A stretch of DNA of 64,000 bases from Microvelia longipes. Taxonomy: Eukaryota > Arthropoda > Insecta > Hemiptera > Veliidae. The notes beneath the pieces are model-generated. The model saw nothing but the letters and a program-made list of their open reading frames with translations, searched no databases and was not told the DNA's origin. The stretch lies in contig JACMZG010000008.1 of assembly GCA_018340805.1 (NCBI GenBank), positions 14,586,989 to 14,650,988 of the forward strand, in the 5' to 3' direction. Each line of letters opens with the position of its first letter. Position 1 is the first letter of the stretch. Below, one piece after another: positions 44,311-56,700 of the stretch. The position numbers and the translations under genes were made by a program.

Positions 44311-47300
44311 GCTTAGACTGATTATAGTTTAGGAAAAATTAAAAATGCAGTCTAAAATTAAAGGTCAATGTATGATTTTCAAAAGATTTCCTAAAATAAA
44401 ATTAATTATTTTTAATTTTTTTTGTTAGTTTAAAATGTTGAGAACTTACCAAACTTTAAGTTTACAATGTAATTAAGCCAAACAATACTTTAAGTTCAAT
44501 GTAATACCAAAGTTCTCGATTTATTGATATTAACCATAATATTAACAAACATTAAGATGTGGTGGTTTGTTCCATTTAGCAGCTTTTTTTCCATTTCAGC
44601 TTGATATAGGTAGTGTAATGTGTTACTACCAATATAACGTTCGCTCATTACAAATTTTCTCGCTCTCGCTCTGGCTTGAGCGAGCTGAAACTTGAATGGT
44701 TGAAAAACTTTTTTTAGTAAAAAGTAAAGAAACTCAAACTTAAATAAAAAATGAAACTTACGTATTCTGGCCTAGATTCTATTGCTTTAACCTAATTTTA
44801 TGTAAATTACCAGTGTTAAAATATAAACGTAACAATACTGAGTAAATATTTTCTTTTTAAAACAATCGAACAAATTCTATTCACAAACTGCAGTTAAATA
44901 ATTAAAGATTCACAGTATTTGAACAAATAAGTTATTTTGTTTTGAAAAATCTGGAAAAGGAGTAAATTACCTACTTTGAATTCAAACTGTTGTTGAAACG
45001 TTTTCTCGAAAATATTCACTTTTCGGAAAATAGTGAAAAAGTGAGAAAGATTCTTTGTGAAGAAGTGTATTTTAGATCTTCCCACGTGCCTTGTAAACTG
45101 TGCATATCTCACACTACAAAGGAATTCACTCAACCGATAATACGCAATACTTCCGTAAGAATATTCTATAAACATTTTAGTCTTATCATGAGCGTTGAAA
45201 ATTCTTATCAAAACAGTATTCTCTGTTTAAACAGTCAGTCTAAATAAGTTGCATAATCAGTAAATAGTCCTTGGTAGAAATAGAATTAATTAATGAAGAT
45301 TAATCTAACGAGCCTGTATAGAATCAAATTAATCTTTAACTACCTTTAAATAATTAAGGAAATTTTTTAAGGAGATTTTTAGGCAATTAATTATTTATAG
45401 TTATATAAAAGCTTTAATCTAGTAACTTAGTTCCTGACTCAATTTGAAAAGTCAACTGTCGAGTAAGAATATTAGAATTGTTTAACTTTTCTAGCTCTTG
45501 ATAGTAGGCCAAGTCCTCTAAAACCCATATTATAGTACGCTAATTACTAAAGTAAAATACCGACTATGTTTTAAATTTTTTTTGTATCAGAAAAAAATTG
45601 ATTCACCTATGTGATCGTTCGTATAAGCACAATACTTAAACTATTGGTTAAAGATAAAAATAAAATTGAAACTAAAATGATCAAGTCAACGTTATTATAC
45701 ATATTTTCTTATTAATATTATGTTTCTATTCCAAAACGTTTTACTGTGCCTTTTCAGTAATATTTAAATTTTCACTAAAATTTGAAGTTTTTTTTAAGGT
45801 AGTACCATAAAATTATAGTTAACTTAAAAGTTTCTTTAGTAAATTTATTTATTAAAGATCTTTACATTATGGTTGATGCTGGAATATATACAATATATAT
45901 TATGCGGTCACTGTTCCCTCAAAAATAAATTTCTAACAAATTCTTCTATAAACAAATTGTTTGAAAAATAAACAAAAGTGTTCATTTTGCACTTGCGAGG
46001 GATTTAAGATCTACGTGTTTCATCGCCATGTTCACAAGTTTTAGTATTTGTGTGCTAACTCAGGATGACTCATCGTAATTGTTATTTATTGTTAAATACA
46101 TGTAATAGGAATGTCTGGGAAATTCAAATGATTGTTTTTAAGTTATCGAGAAAAGTCGAACGTTTGATACGGTGAACTTTAAACATTTACAATGCGAATA
46201 TATTTATTTAAATAACCTTAATATCCTATAACTGTGCCGCATAGCTTTTGCGTCCTCTTTTTCTTCTTAAATTTTATTTTTAATTTGGAGGAATAAATCG
46301 AATGAGGACTATATAAATTATAATTAAGTTTATTTTGTCTTGGATAAAAAGAGTATATGAGGTATCTGTAGAAAGTTGCAAAAATTTTACATTAATTCAA
46401 CTTGCCGACGTTCTTTTACATTAGTCCTAATAATCCTATCAGGCTTATAACAAATTAAAATCTTGGAATTACAGAGCATAATTGAATTAATCCATTCTTA
46501 TTAAAATCATGCTCTATGTTTATAGAAGTCTGTCCTGGCTAAAATATAACTACAAACTTGACTTATCGAGGTAATTATAATCGAATTATTGAAGTGATTC
46601 GAACGTAAAGTTTTATGAGAGAATATTTGGGGATTGATTAGTTTAAATTATCGAGGTTTAACTGTTATGATTAGTACTAATTACTTGCTTACGAATTATT
46701 CACTTTGGTCTATCCAGTAGTTGTACGTATGGGAACATTATATAATTTTTATTTTTTATTTGATAATTATTTTCTAAAGCTATCAAAACTATTTTTATAG
46801 ACCCGCACAATGTCTATTCGTTCTAACCCTAAGGCACTCTTAACAAAATATAAAGAGGGCCAAATTTAATTATTATTTTAAATGCTGAGTTGTAGCTATT
46901 GATTTCCGAATGATTACGTTTACTGTAAATTCAGTGAATATTTCTGCCAAAGGATATTTTTCTTATCATTTCATCTGTTTACTTTTCCTTTCCCTTTACA
47001 TCTACGAAATATTACAATAGATCGTAGTATTATTTAGATCCACATAATAAAATCCCATATAGTTCTATCTACAAACTATTTTGAAATTATTTTGCGTAAT
47101 ATTTAATGAAGTGAAATCAAATTTCCAATATATAGATTTTTTAATATTTCAACATGAAGAAAAAGTTCCTATCGCTTTAACGTTACATGATAGTCGATTT
47201 ATTATAATTTTGTTACCATATATTTTCTTTTTCTTTCGCCTGAAGATGTTCAAAGCCTAAAGCACGAGCTTATGAATGTCTCTATCTTAATTTTATGTTC

Positions 47301-47568
47301 TTTAATTTTTTATGATTTATCTGTTTTCTCCGTTGAAAAGGATAGTTCTGCGTAAAATATCTTTTCCTTATTTTTACTTCTTTAATTAATCTGTAAATTA
47401 ATTTATATTAAAAGTATAAGTTGTATAAAAGAGAAAATTAATCTTTTTCGTGTTTAGAATTTACGACGTGCTTATTATTTACAATGTCCAGGTACAAGTG
47501 TAATATTGAATTAAGTAATGACTTCATATTATAATCGATTTAGTAAATTTTATTTCAATTAGACTGCC
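44311..47568. other. AT-rich sequence, nothing recognised
   Basis: More than 3 kb without a recognised repeat or gene. Opposite-strand frames at 44894-45211 (-) and 44990-45247 (+) overlap each other and have no motifs. A short GC-containing phrase, CTCGCTCTCGCTCTGGC, is at 44660-44680. This could be intronic or intergenic host DNA. Confidence 0.4.
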
Positions 47569-47813
47569 CCTATGTTCTATACTCTATACACTGCCTGTTC
47601 TATACTCCATAGACAGTGCAATCTATACTTTATAGACTGCCCATTTTCTGCTCTATAGATTGTCTATTTTCTGCTTTATAACCTGGCTAATCTATACTTT
47701 ATAGACTGCCTGTTTTCTGCTCTGTAAACTGCCTAATCTATAATATATAAAATGATTGTTGTTTGTTCTATAATCTATAAACTTGCTGTCCTATACTCTG
47801 GTAACTGCTGTTA
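47569..47813 (+). repeat. Degenerate tandem repeat, unit about 20-27 bp
   Basis: Units of the type TCTATACTTTATAGACTGCC with a spacer TGTTTTC recur about ten times, with variable spacing. CTATA...TATAG inside each unit is inverted. No second array was seen. Confidence 0.8.
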
Positions 47814-48094
47814 GCAAATTTCCAAAAGAAAAATGAACTTACGAGGTTATAGAGAAGTACGAAATACAATTTTGTCAAATATTTTGAAACTGCTACCTAA
47901 AAATTTGCATGAAAAACAAAATTTAAAAAATTACAACGCTTCAAAATGTTGCCTGATCAGGCTACTTTTTTCTACACATACTATTCATGTACGTGTCTAA
48001 TTATAACTGGACCCGTAAAAGTTTAGATTTTTAACATCTTGTTTTTTTTTAATTTTATTAGCAATATGGATTATCATGATATAAAAAATGTCAT

Positions 48095-48325
48095 ATCCCG
48101 GGAAGCCCAACTACATCTAAATTTTGATGTTTCAACTATCTAGTATAAACATAGCGGATATTATTCTTGACACACTGACAAACAGAAAGAAAAAAACACA
48201 AAGACCGACGGGATGATATAAACCACTCAAAACGACATGAAAACGAATAAAAATTATGGAACCTCGGTTCGTATTTTTAAGTAGAACACAATACTTTTCT
48301 ATACCTACAATATTATGCGATGAAA
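48095..48325 (-). repeat. R1 family, old partial copy
   Basis: Degraded but ordered blocks: GATGTTTCAACTATCTAGTA, GACACACTGACAAACAGA, AAACCACTC, ACCTCGGTTCGTATTTTT, AACACAATACTTTTC and TATACCTACAATATTATGCG. They correspond to the core-to-tail half. A 68-codon minus frame over it is not a gene. Confidence 0.5.
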
Positions 48326-49260
48326 GTGAAAATTTCAATAAAAAGTGTTACATTGTAGAAACTTTACAAAATCAAATTTTTAACTGCGATAATGACTAAT
48401 TTTAGTTGAAAGCTTATTAATCATTTTTTTTAAAATAGAGAACTTTGTGTAGTTGATCTGTTTTTATTTAAAATCTTTGTCACTAATGTCTTTTAATTTT
48501 AAAGCGACACTGTGGAAGGTTACCAGCTGTTTCTAAATCTAATTTTATTTCTGTGAGGTCGGTGATCCTGTTAACTTTTAGAGACAAGAATGCTAATTCC
48601 TCTCCTAAAGCTACATCTGAGTCGAAACCAGTTCTGACCGCTACCGTTCCTTCGGTCAACTGGACCAACAGCTATACATATATTATGCCCTCAAGTTCCA
48701 AATATGATAGGTACCTAAAATATAACAATTTTTACTATAAGTCATCTTTTGGTTTTGGAATTATACCTTTTCTAATAATAATTGATCTTAAATTGGTATT
48801 TTAGAGGCATGGAATTTAAATCGCATGGCTATTTGTTTAAATTTATTACTATGGCTTTATAATAGAGATCTGGTTTGTAATAATTTAAATTAAATTATTG
48901 CCTTACTGACCTAGAATATTTTTTTATTTAAATAATCAAAATTATTTTTATTTCTTTTATTTAATCCTTATTCGATGTGCATTAAATTTCAATGATTGGA
49001 AAAAAATGTAGGCTACGTTTATACAAACGTAAACAAACTACGCACGTCCCAAAGCTCAAGATTCTGTTTACTATAACTTATTTTGAGAGGAAGAGTATTT
49101 TTAAATTCTTAAGATGCGACACTATACTCTGTCTAAGAGAGAGAGTTTATCAAATGATTAGCAAATTAAATTTAACTAATTATTTTATTTTCTTAGCTTG
49201 TTCTAAGATAGGATTTCATTTTATAAAAATACTTCGTAAATAAATAATTAATGCATAAAT
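48326..49260. other. Sequence with no recognised repeat
   Basis: Around 48480-48670 the DNA is less AT-rich and open on both strands (61 codons minus, 83 plus from 48553), but neither product shows a known motif. Weak chance of an exon; not called. Confidence 0.35.
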
Positions 49261-49318
49261 AAAAAATTCTGGCGCGTGGTCCGCATGTCGGGCGAATTTC
49301 CTTTGGATGCGTGTTTCC

Positions 49319-49905
49319 GTGCTTTTTACATGATATAAGTTTACAACTACTAAATAAATAATTCCGACGCGGTGGTCCGCTGTCGGGCGAATTTCATTTA
49401 GAATGCGTGTTTCCGTGCTAAACAACCCATTTCTTGCTTATGCAAAAAACATGCCATAGCGTGGTTCCGGTTCATGCTTTAGAACCTAAGCAGTTACTTA
49501 ATTGTCAAGCACTGCTCGTAACTCATTTTGTCTGTATTTTCCAAAGGAAATGCGCATAATTATCCAGTTGGTTGTACAAAACTATGCCTCTAAAATTAGA
49601 AGTACGCACTATTATTTGCACTAGTTTAAAGCTTAGTTACTTATCTTTAAGCTTAGTCAGTTATCTTTAAAGGTTTAAGCGCATTTCCTTTGGAAAATAC
49701 AGACAAAATGAGTTACGAGCAGTGCTTGACAATTAAGTAACTGCTTAGGTTCTAAAGCATGAACCGGAACCACGCTATGGGCATGGTTCTTGCATAAGCA
49801 AGAAATGGGTTGTTTAGCACGGAAACACGCATCCAAAGGAAATTCGCCCGACATGCGGACCACCGCGCCAGAATTATTTTCTAGTTGTAAACTTATATCA
49901 GGTAA
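49319..49905. repeat. Near-perfect foldback, arms about 230 bp, loop about 123 bp
   Basis: The left arm runs from ATATAAGTTTACAACTAC to CCAAAGGAAATGCGC (ends 49555). The right arm starts GCGCATTTCCTTTGG at 49679 and ends GTAGTTGTAAAC-type sequence near 49905. Mismatches are few. A transcript through it would form a long hairpin. Confidence 0.85.
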
Positions 49906-49909
49906 AAAT

Positions 49910-49975
49910 AACGATAAAAAAATTATTGTCCCTACTAGGATTTGAACCCAGGTACTCTGGGTTTGAGTGCTCGCA
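49910..49975 (-). repeat. tRNA-like T-arm inside R3
   Basis: Reversed: GAGTACCTGGGTTCAAATCC and TAGTAGGGACAAT. CTGGG-TTCAAAT-CCTAG forms a five-pair T-stem with one G-T pair, and GGTTCAAATCC is an exact box B. A clear box A and acceptor pairing were not found, so it is not a tRNA gene. Confidence 0.55.
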
Positions 49976-50117
49976 TCCAAAGGAAATTCGCCCGACATGC
50001 GGACCACCGCGCCAGAATTATTTTCTAGTTGTAAACTTATATTAAGTAAAAAAAAAAAAAACGATAAAAAAATTATCAACCCTTCCAGGATGTGAACCCA
50101 AGTACCCTGAGTTTGAG

Positions 50118-50470
50118 TGGTCGTATTGACTCCGGACCATTGGTATTCAACTCAGAGGCCCAAAGAACATTGAAAACGACACCTTACTCGAAATTTATTT
50201 TAAAGGAGTAATTTTGGTTTTCTAAAATTTTTGTGGTTTTTTCGACTTTTTGGTCACTTAGAGTGGTCGTATCGACTTCGGACCGGTTTCATTCGATTCA
50301 GCGCCCAAAAATACATAGAAAACGACACCCTACCCAAATTTATTTTTTATCGACCTAAATTTTGGTTTTTGGTAATTTACAATGGTTTTTTCGACTTTTT
50401 GGTCACTTAAAGTGGTCGTATCGACTTCGGACCGGTTTCATTTGATTCAGCGCCTCAAAAAACATAAATA
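50118..50470 (+). repeat. Tandem repeat, unit about 150 bp, two and a half copies
   Basis: GAGTGGTCGTATCGACTTCG, GACCGGTTTCATTCGATTCA, GAAAACGACACCCTACC and GGTTTTTTCGACTTTTTGGT recur at 50122, 50261 and 50410. The 44.0-kb R3 has only one unit. Confidence 0.8.
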
Positions 50471-50679
50471 TTGACCTTTTTCGCGGCAAAAAATATTAAC
50501 CCTGAATTTTGCCGATTTTTTGAAAATTTCGCTGACTCAGCAAACCGGGTTAATGACGTCACAAAAACCTGGTTTTCAATAGGGTTCGTGTCCTCCCAAA
50601 GGTTGATTTTTGTACCAAGTTTGGTTAAAAATATTAATCCGTTCGAAAGATAGAGTGTTTACAAGAAAGTGTCTAGAAA

Positions 50680-50703
50680 TACATATATATATACATATAT
50701 ATG

Positions 50704-50740
<37 letters not shown>
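50680..50740. repeat. (AT)n/(ACAT) microsatellite
   Basis: AT dinucleotides with ACATAT interruptions at the end of the R3 core, comparable to the tract at the end of R2. Confidence 0.95.
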
Positions 50741-50741
<1 letters not shown>

Positions 50742-50789
50742 AAGTCTCGCGAAACGTATTTTTTCGTCATTAGGGACCTCTGAAACGGA

Positions 50790-50870
50790 TTTGTGTCGTG
50801 GTCCGAGGTTCGAATTCCGCCATGACGCCTATCCCATTAGCCGAATTTCCAAAGGAAATTCGCTAAAAAA
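50790..50870 (+). repeat. tRNA-like segment after the R3 composite
   Basis: GTCGTGGTCCGAGGTTCGAA followed by TTCCGCCATGACGCC contains GGTTCGAATTCC, a good box B. An inverted pair CCGAATTTCC-AAAGGAAATTCGC follows. A matching box A was not found, so this is a SINE-like relic. Confidence 0.45.
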
Positions 50871-51059
50871 AAGATTACAATACCAAGTGGAAAGTAACAA
50901 GTGAAATATTTCAAAACAATTGAAAACTCAGTGGTGACCGCACGTCAATGTAGATGATAAAATAAATCCGATTTATCTCTTCCACTATGAAAGGAACCCT
51001 TTAGGAATGTAGAACATCATGGATAAACTCGCTCTATCTTTCTCTCTCTCTACGTATGT

Positions 51060-51061
51060 AT

Positions 51062-51106
<45 letters not shown>

Positions 51107-51134
51107 ATATATATATATTTGTGTGTGTGTGTGT
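51060..51134. repeat. (AT)n passing into (GT)n
   Basis: A clean AT tract followed by TTTGTGTGTGTGTGTGTTT. Confidence 0.95.
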
Positions 51135-51896
51135 TTAAAGGTTAGAAGGGTCTTCAGAAGGTCATTAGAAGGCCTAAAAGGCAAAGCAGATCGTGAAAGA
51201 TGTGAACGCATATACTTCTTCGTGGTTTCTTTTTTTCATATGAAATAGGCTATTTTAAAATCGAAACGAAACTCTACGTATGGCAAGAAATTTGTGAGCT
51301 GACGAAGCCTATTTTTGTGGATAGTTTATGACGTTATGAGGACAAGTTAAATTTTCGGTACTTAAATTTGCGATTTTTGAGACAGTTTCTTTTTACCAAC
51401 ACAACACTTTAATCTAGTTAAATATTTGTATAACCATTTTTGTCACATAATCATAAAAATTAAAAGCTATAACTTTAATTACTCAATCTTCAAAAATTTA
51501 ATATTTTGAACCTCATTTCTTTATGCAATTTTTTATAAAGAAAACGTGTAATAAAGTTAATAAAGCTTATGTTTAAATGCTTTATAACAACTTATAAAGT
51601 TTATGGCTTTTTCCTCCTACCTGCTTATTTTATTTTTATTTATTTATTTTTTTTGAGAAAAAATAGCTAAAATCATAACATCTGAAAAATATTTGAAATG
51701 TTAATTTAAAATTTATAATTTTATTTTGTTGTTTTTTTAATTAATCATTTTTTTATCAATAAGTATTAATAATATGGCTATTATGTATTTACCCTTTTTG
51801 GAAATCTGAATTTTTTGGATGATTTGGGATGATTATTATTTCGTAGGAAGACTAAATATATTTAAATATATTTATTTAATATATTTTATAGAAATG
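51135..51896. other. AT-rich sequence, nothing recognised
   Basis: A few R2/R3-like words occur at 51290-51350 (GACGAAGCC, ATGACGTTATGAGGACAAG). The rest is empty. Confidence 0.35.
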
Positions 51897-52012
51897 AAAT
51901 GAATATATTTACTGTCTGAGGACGAGTGAAGCGATTCCAAAGTTGGGACAGTGAGAGTAGCGAGTCCGATGTGATGGATAAAAATTTCGAGGTACCCCGT
52001 ACCCGATTTTTT
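51897..52012 (+). repeat. R1 family, 3' module only
   Basis: Starts at AAATGAATATATTTACTGTC, then GAGGACGAGTGAAGCGATTCC, AGAGTAGCGAGTCCGATGTG, CGAGGTACCCCGTACCCGA and a T6 run. The 5S-like part just upstream is absent. Confidence 0.7.
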
Positions 52013-54039
52013 ATGTATGATCTGCATTACAAATAATACTTGTTATTCTGATCAATACATCATTGAAGCTATTTTCTGATAAATATTAATACTGATTTGA
52101 ATGCGATACGACTTTAAGCGCCCATTTAGAATTTTAAACAAGGACAAAGCATTACGATTCTTTTAATATTAAACCGACTAATTTCCTCTGTTTATTATGA
52201 TTTAAATAATTCATATATAATTTTGTTTTCGGAAGTAGCTACTATTTCAAATTCATACTAACAATCATACAACTGTAGTTTTTATAGTCTTCGCACCTTA
52301 TAACTACCTAATTACCTCCTAAATTTTAACCATATCTGGGTCCCTACCTGGTAAAATTGATATTTTTTCACCTTGGCATTAAAAAATGCTATTTGCCTCG
52401 AGCAATAAGTTGCGGTTTCTAAGGCGAAAGCGATGGGAACTAATGCATTTATATCCCTAACCAAAATCGAGGGAGTAATGTCAGTTAACTCCCAAGCCGA
52501 AACCAATGAAGGTAAATATTGCGGGGGAAATTGCATTTTACTCCTGAGGTGCGTATAAGATATACACGACTTTATCTTCAGTTTAATTGTTTTTGGTGAA
52601 TACAAATCACAGTACAATCATAGTAGCATGGAGTACTTAGAACTATACCTTGTCTCTGATCACAGCTTCGGAGGCGTAGACATACATATCTTGCTGTGCA
52701 AAATATTTGAACACCTAAATTTACTGGTTTTCTTAAAATCTGTTTGCTTGGCTATAATATATGCATTAATACTTTAGTTTTTTCGTAAAGTAAAATCCCT
52801 CAAAATTCTTTTTAGCAAGATTGAACTACTAAATTTTCAGTGACGGCTGATTTTTACCTCTGTCTAATTGATCATATACCAAAATTATATTCTTCTGATT
52901 TTCCATTCCAAAGAAGGAAAAGAAGGATAGTCAGCCTTTTTGATAAAGTGAAAAGTATTTTACTTTTATCCTTTGGTTCAAGGTGAAATTTACATAAATA
53001 TGTGGATTGAAAATATTTAAAATAATTTAAATGGAATTATGTCGGAACCGGATAAAACCTTAGGGTCCTCTTCTCTCTCAATACTTCCTAATCCTTTTAC
53101 TCATTTAAAACTGTTAAAAATTTAATTAACTCGTCGTTCAAAAAGTAGTTTACCAGGTCGAAAGGTCAAAATAGTTATTAGTGTTAAAAATAATTATTTT
53201 TTTAAAAGAAGAATTAAAACTCATCTCGTAAGTATTGACAATTTAAGTTAGTCAAATAATTATATTTTAATTGCTTCTACTTTATTTCAACGAGCTATAT
53301 AATTTGCAGGGAACATGGAATATTATTATAATTATTTTAAACAAACATCTCATTAAATTATACCGTATGTATAGAAATCTTGGTTTAACTTAAGTCGATT
53401 TATAAAATTTCGGGGTTTAGAAAATTCTATTTTTGTCAACCAATTTTGTATACTGTAAGCAAAAATTTACGATTTCTTTATTAGTGTTACTATTACTGAT
53501 TATTGTTTACATTATAGATCACAGTTTGCACCGGCAAGCAACAGGTGGTCGCCTCTCTAATACAATTCCTCGATTATTCGATATAAATATTTCTGAACGA
53601 TCGTAGTTCTAACGGTCTCAGCCATCATAACTGTTTTTTATCTCTTTGCCTTATTTTAATTTATCTTCACTTGATGAAATTTAACATAAAAACTTATAAT
53701 TAACAACAGTTGGGGTCATGGTGAGGGGGGGGGGTAAATTTTTTTTTGGGAGAAGGTATTTACCATGTATATTTATGCATGTACGAGATTTTGTTACTAG
53801 ATATTTCTATGGGTTACGATAGATAAGATAACTTTGGAACGATTACTCAGATATAAATGAAACGTAGTACAAAATCGACCTTGTTGATGTTCCAACCCCA
53901 ATTGTTTATAAAATATGTGTGAGGTCGCAAAACCCACAAAACTTCAGAAGGTTACCTGATCGGGCTGAAATTTTATACCTATGTCCTAATATGCATTGTT
54001 AACACATGCATGAAGTTAACAATTTTAATTAGTATTATA
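52013..54039. other. AT-rich sequence with one weak open frame
   Basis: The minus-strand frame at 52312-52617 (101 codons from ATG) is one of the longer non-repeat frames and is only moderately AT-biased. It has no domain, signal or splice evidence and is not called as a gene. A pure G run (10 bases) followed by a T run is at 53725-53749, unusual for this composition. Confidence 0.35.
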
Positions 54040-54208
54040 GTACGATACAGGGCTAAAATCAGTTGACAGCGCATGGGGGAATGCGAGGGAGCCAATGAGG
54101 TTATTCCTGGATGTTAAACCACGCCCTCAATTTAAAATCAGACCAACCTTATTGGTTCCTCGACACAATTTTCCCGCACTGTTGACTGATTTTAGCCAAG
54201 TGTCGTAC
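54040..54208. mobile_element. R4 foldback, copy 2, TA-flanked, 169 bp
   Basis: The ends GTACGATAC...GGCTAAAATCAGTTGACAG and CTGTTGACTGATTTTAGCC...GTGTCGTAC are inverted. TA flanks both sides (54038-54039, 54209-54210). Inner arms GAGGGAGCCAATGAGGTT and AACCTTATTGGTTCCTC match copy 1 at 40.1 kb. No coding capacity. It belongs to the TA-target MITE type. Confidence 0.8.
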
Positions 54209-54214
54209 TATTGT

Positions 54215-54460
54215 TCTGTTTGTATCTATTGACAAATACAACATAACGTAAACAAATAACTTTTTTTTACTAATGAATTTGAAAATTTGATTATATCGTG
54301 GCAGTATGCTTATGTAAAATACTAATAGGAAACAAATTGACATTGAGAAACAACTATGTGGTCGCAAAACGGCCTCTAGTGTCGATGCCGCGTAGCGGCC
54401 AAGGTGCGAAGCGCTGAAGACGCGGAGCGGCTATGACGCAGAAGGCCTCTCTATCTATTT
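54215..54460 (+). repeat. R2 family, GC-rich module copy
   Basis: ATTGACAAATACAACATAACG, AAAATTTGATTATATCGTGG, CAGTATGCTTATGTAAAA, AACTATGTGGTCGCAAAACGG, then GCCGCGTAGCGGCC, GTGCGAAGCGCTGAAGACGC and GGCCTC. The GC-rich part contains three short GC hairpins in a row. Confidence 0.65.
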
Positions 54461-56006
54461 GCAAGCGCTCTTCTAAATCTTCCTATACAGACTCGGGCCC
54501 AATGTTTCTCCAACCAAACTTAACGTTACTCCGACATACTCTACTTTTAAATAATACTAAATACTACTAATACTAGTTAATGTATACTATCCCTCATCCT
54601 TCACCAATAGAACAGCTGATATAAGTCTTGGATATTCATCCGAAAAATCAAAACAGATTTGTCCGTTTTTAAACCTAGGGTCGGGAGGAAAAAAGCATAT
54701 AAATCAAAGATTTCAAATATTTTCTTATACGATTAAAGTATTTATCAGACCTTACTTTAGTAAGGTCTGTCAACTTAAGTTTTCACTTAAGTCAAAACTA
54801 TCTTTAAATAAGATAAACAAGTAAAAATACGTTATGACTAAATCCAAATTCTTATCAATTTGATAAAATAATAATTATATGACTTATGTGCTTTTTCCCG
54901 CCGACCCTAGAAATAGACCTTCTGTGTAATTACTATAATGAATGATCTTAGTGTGCGTGTCTGTGTCTCGCAAAACTACTGTTGTCATGTGAGTTATAAC
55001 TTTTAACAAAAATCAATTTTTAGATCAAGCTGAAATGTTCCACATTTTAGTGATTATTGCAATCTAAAATATTTCATTAAATACCTTGCATATTAACAAA
55101 CAATGAATATGATTACTAAGATAATCTTCCGTTACTATAGTATTGCATACTCATTATCATATTGTATAATATTTATATAAGCAAATATAATATTACTTTC
55201 TTTACTTTCTCCGTTAATTTTAAACCCTACTAAACACCTACAATATTCCATAAAATAGCTAAAATATTCTCTTTTGATGTGTCCCGAAAACAATACAATA
55301 CTAATAGTATCATATCATTTTTCAAAATCTCAAAAAACTTGTCAAAAATGTTTTAAAAAGTAAAAAAGAGGAGTTAATTTACATATTTTATAATTATTAT
55401 GAAGTTTTTGTTGCATAAAACTCCTACTTTTTAGACTTATTTTATAAAGAAATTTGTAAAAGGATAGACTTTGTAAACGAATAATTTTTCGTTTTTCAGT
55501 TATGAGAAATTGTTTTAAATAACTTTCACTATTTATGAAAATTAATTAGCTATAGTTGTTTGCTTTAAATGACAAGGTATAAATAAGAAATTTGGAAAAT
55601 TAAAAAGTTTGAAAAGTCTGAATTGAATAAATGAAAACAACGTCTCTTCATTAAATGTAAAATATTTACAGAGCCGGCTTTCACCTGTAAACAGCCATCA
55701 TCAGTGCTACAAACAATGTAAAAGATAAATAAAATAATAATATAACAATACAACCAAATAAACAAAAGTACAAGTCAAAAAATAAAAAAGAAATACAAAT
55801 AAATAAAAAACAAAAGAACATACCGGTGAGTGCGAAAGAAACGTTAAAAATTAAACGGTTGTTTTCATTTAGTGGAGAGACTGTTGTTTATATTTAATCA
55901 TTTACTCCACACTTCAGCGTTCTATTTATAAATAAATGATGTTCCTTTAAGCGAATTTTCTAAGCAAATTAGCTTATGAGGTTGATTTCATGAAGGGAAG
56001 ACATTA
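54461..56006. other. AT-rich sequence, little recognised
   Basis: At 55640-55715 (-) lies the motif ACTGATGATGGCTGTTTACA, GGTGAAAGCCGGCTCTG shared with 11340 and 42195. Some R1-like phrases occur at 54950-55050. No genes were recognised. Confidence 0.4.

Positions 56007-56700
<694 letters not shown>

Larger units (their letters stand above)
49261..50690. mobile_element. R3 composite, best-preserved copy
   Basis: Order of modules: a doubled left terminus (49261 and 49341); a foldback with arms 49319-49555 and 49679-49905 that match almost perfectly; an antisense tRNA-like piece (49910-49975); a direct duplication of the right end plus tRNA-like piece (49974-50117 repeats 49832-49973); two and a half copies of a roughly 150-bp unit (50118-50470); the core with ACCGGGTTAATGACGTCAC (50545-50566); GGGTTCGTGTCC, TTTGTACCAAGTTTGG and GTTCGAAAGATAGAG; then an AT tract. 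The 134-codon frame at 49675-50079 only reads through the arms. Confidence 0.8.

Noticed and set aside
49910..49975. Intact tRNA gene on the minus strand
   Set aside because: T-arm and box B are good, but no acceptor stem, D-arm or box A at proper distance; it recurs with R3.
49675..50079. 134-codon minus frame, the longest in the window
   Set aside because: It reads through the R3 foldback arms and the duplicated right end; the repeated peptide NNSGAVVRMSGEFPLDA is the terminal repeat translated, not a protein domain.
52312..52617. 101-codon minus frame
   Set aside because: No recognisable motif, no splice or promoter evidence; kept only as a note in the surrounding region.
53725..53749. 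G-run then T-run as a G-quadruplex or regulatory site
   Set aside because: A single G10 run cannot form an intramolecular quadruplex and may be an assembly or polymerase artefact.
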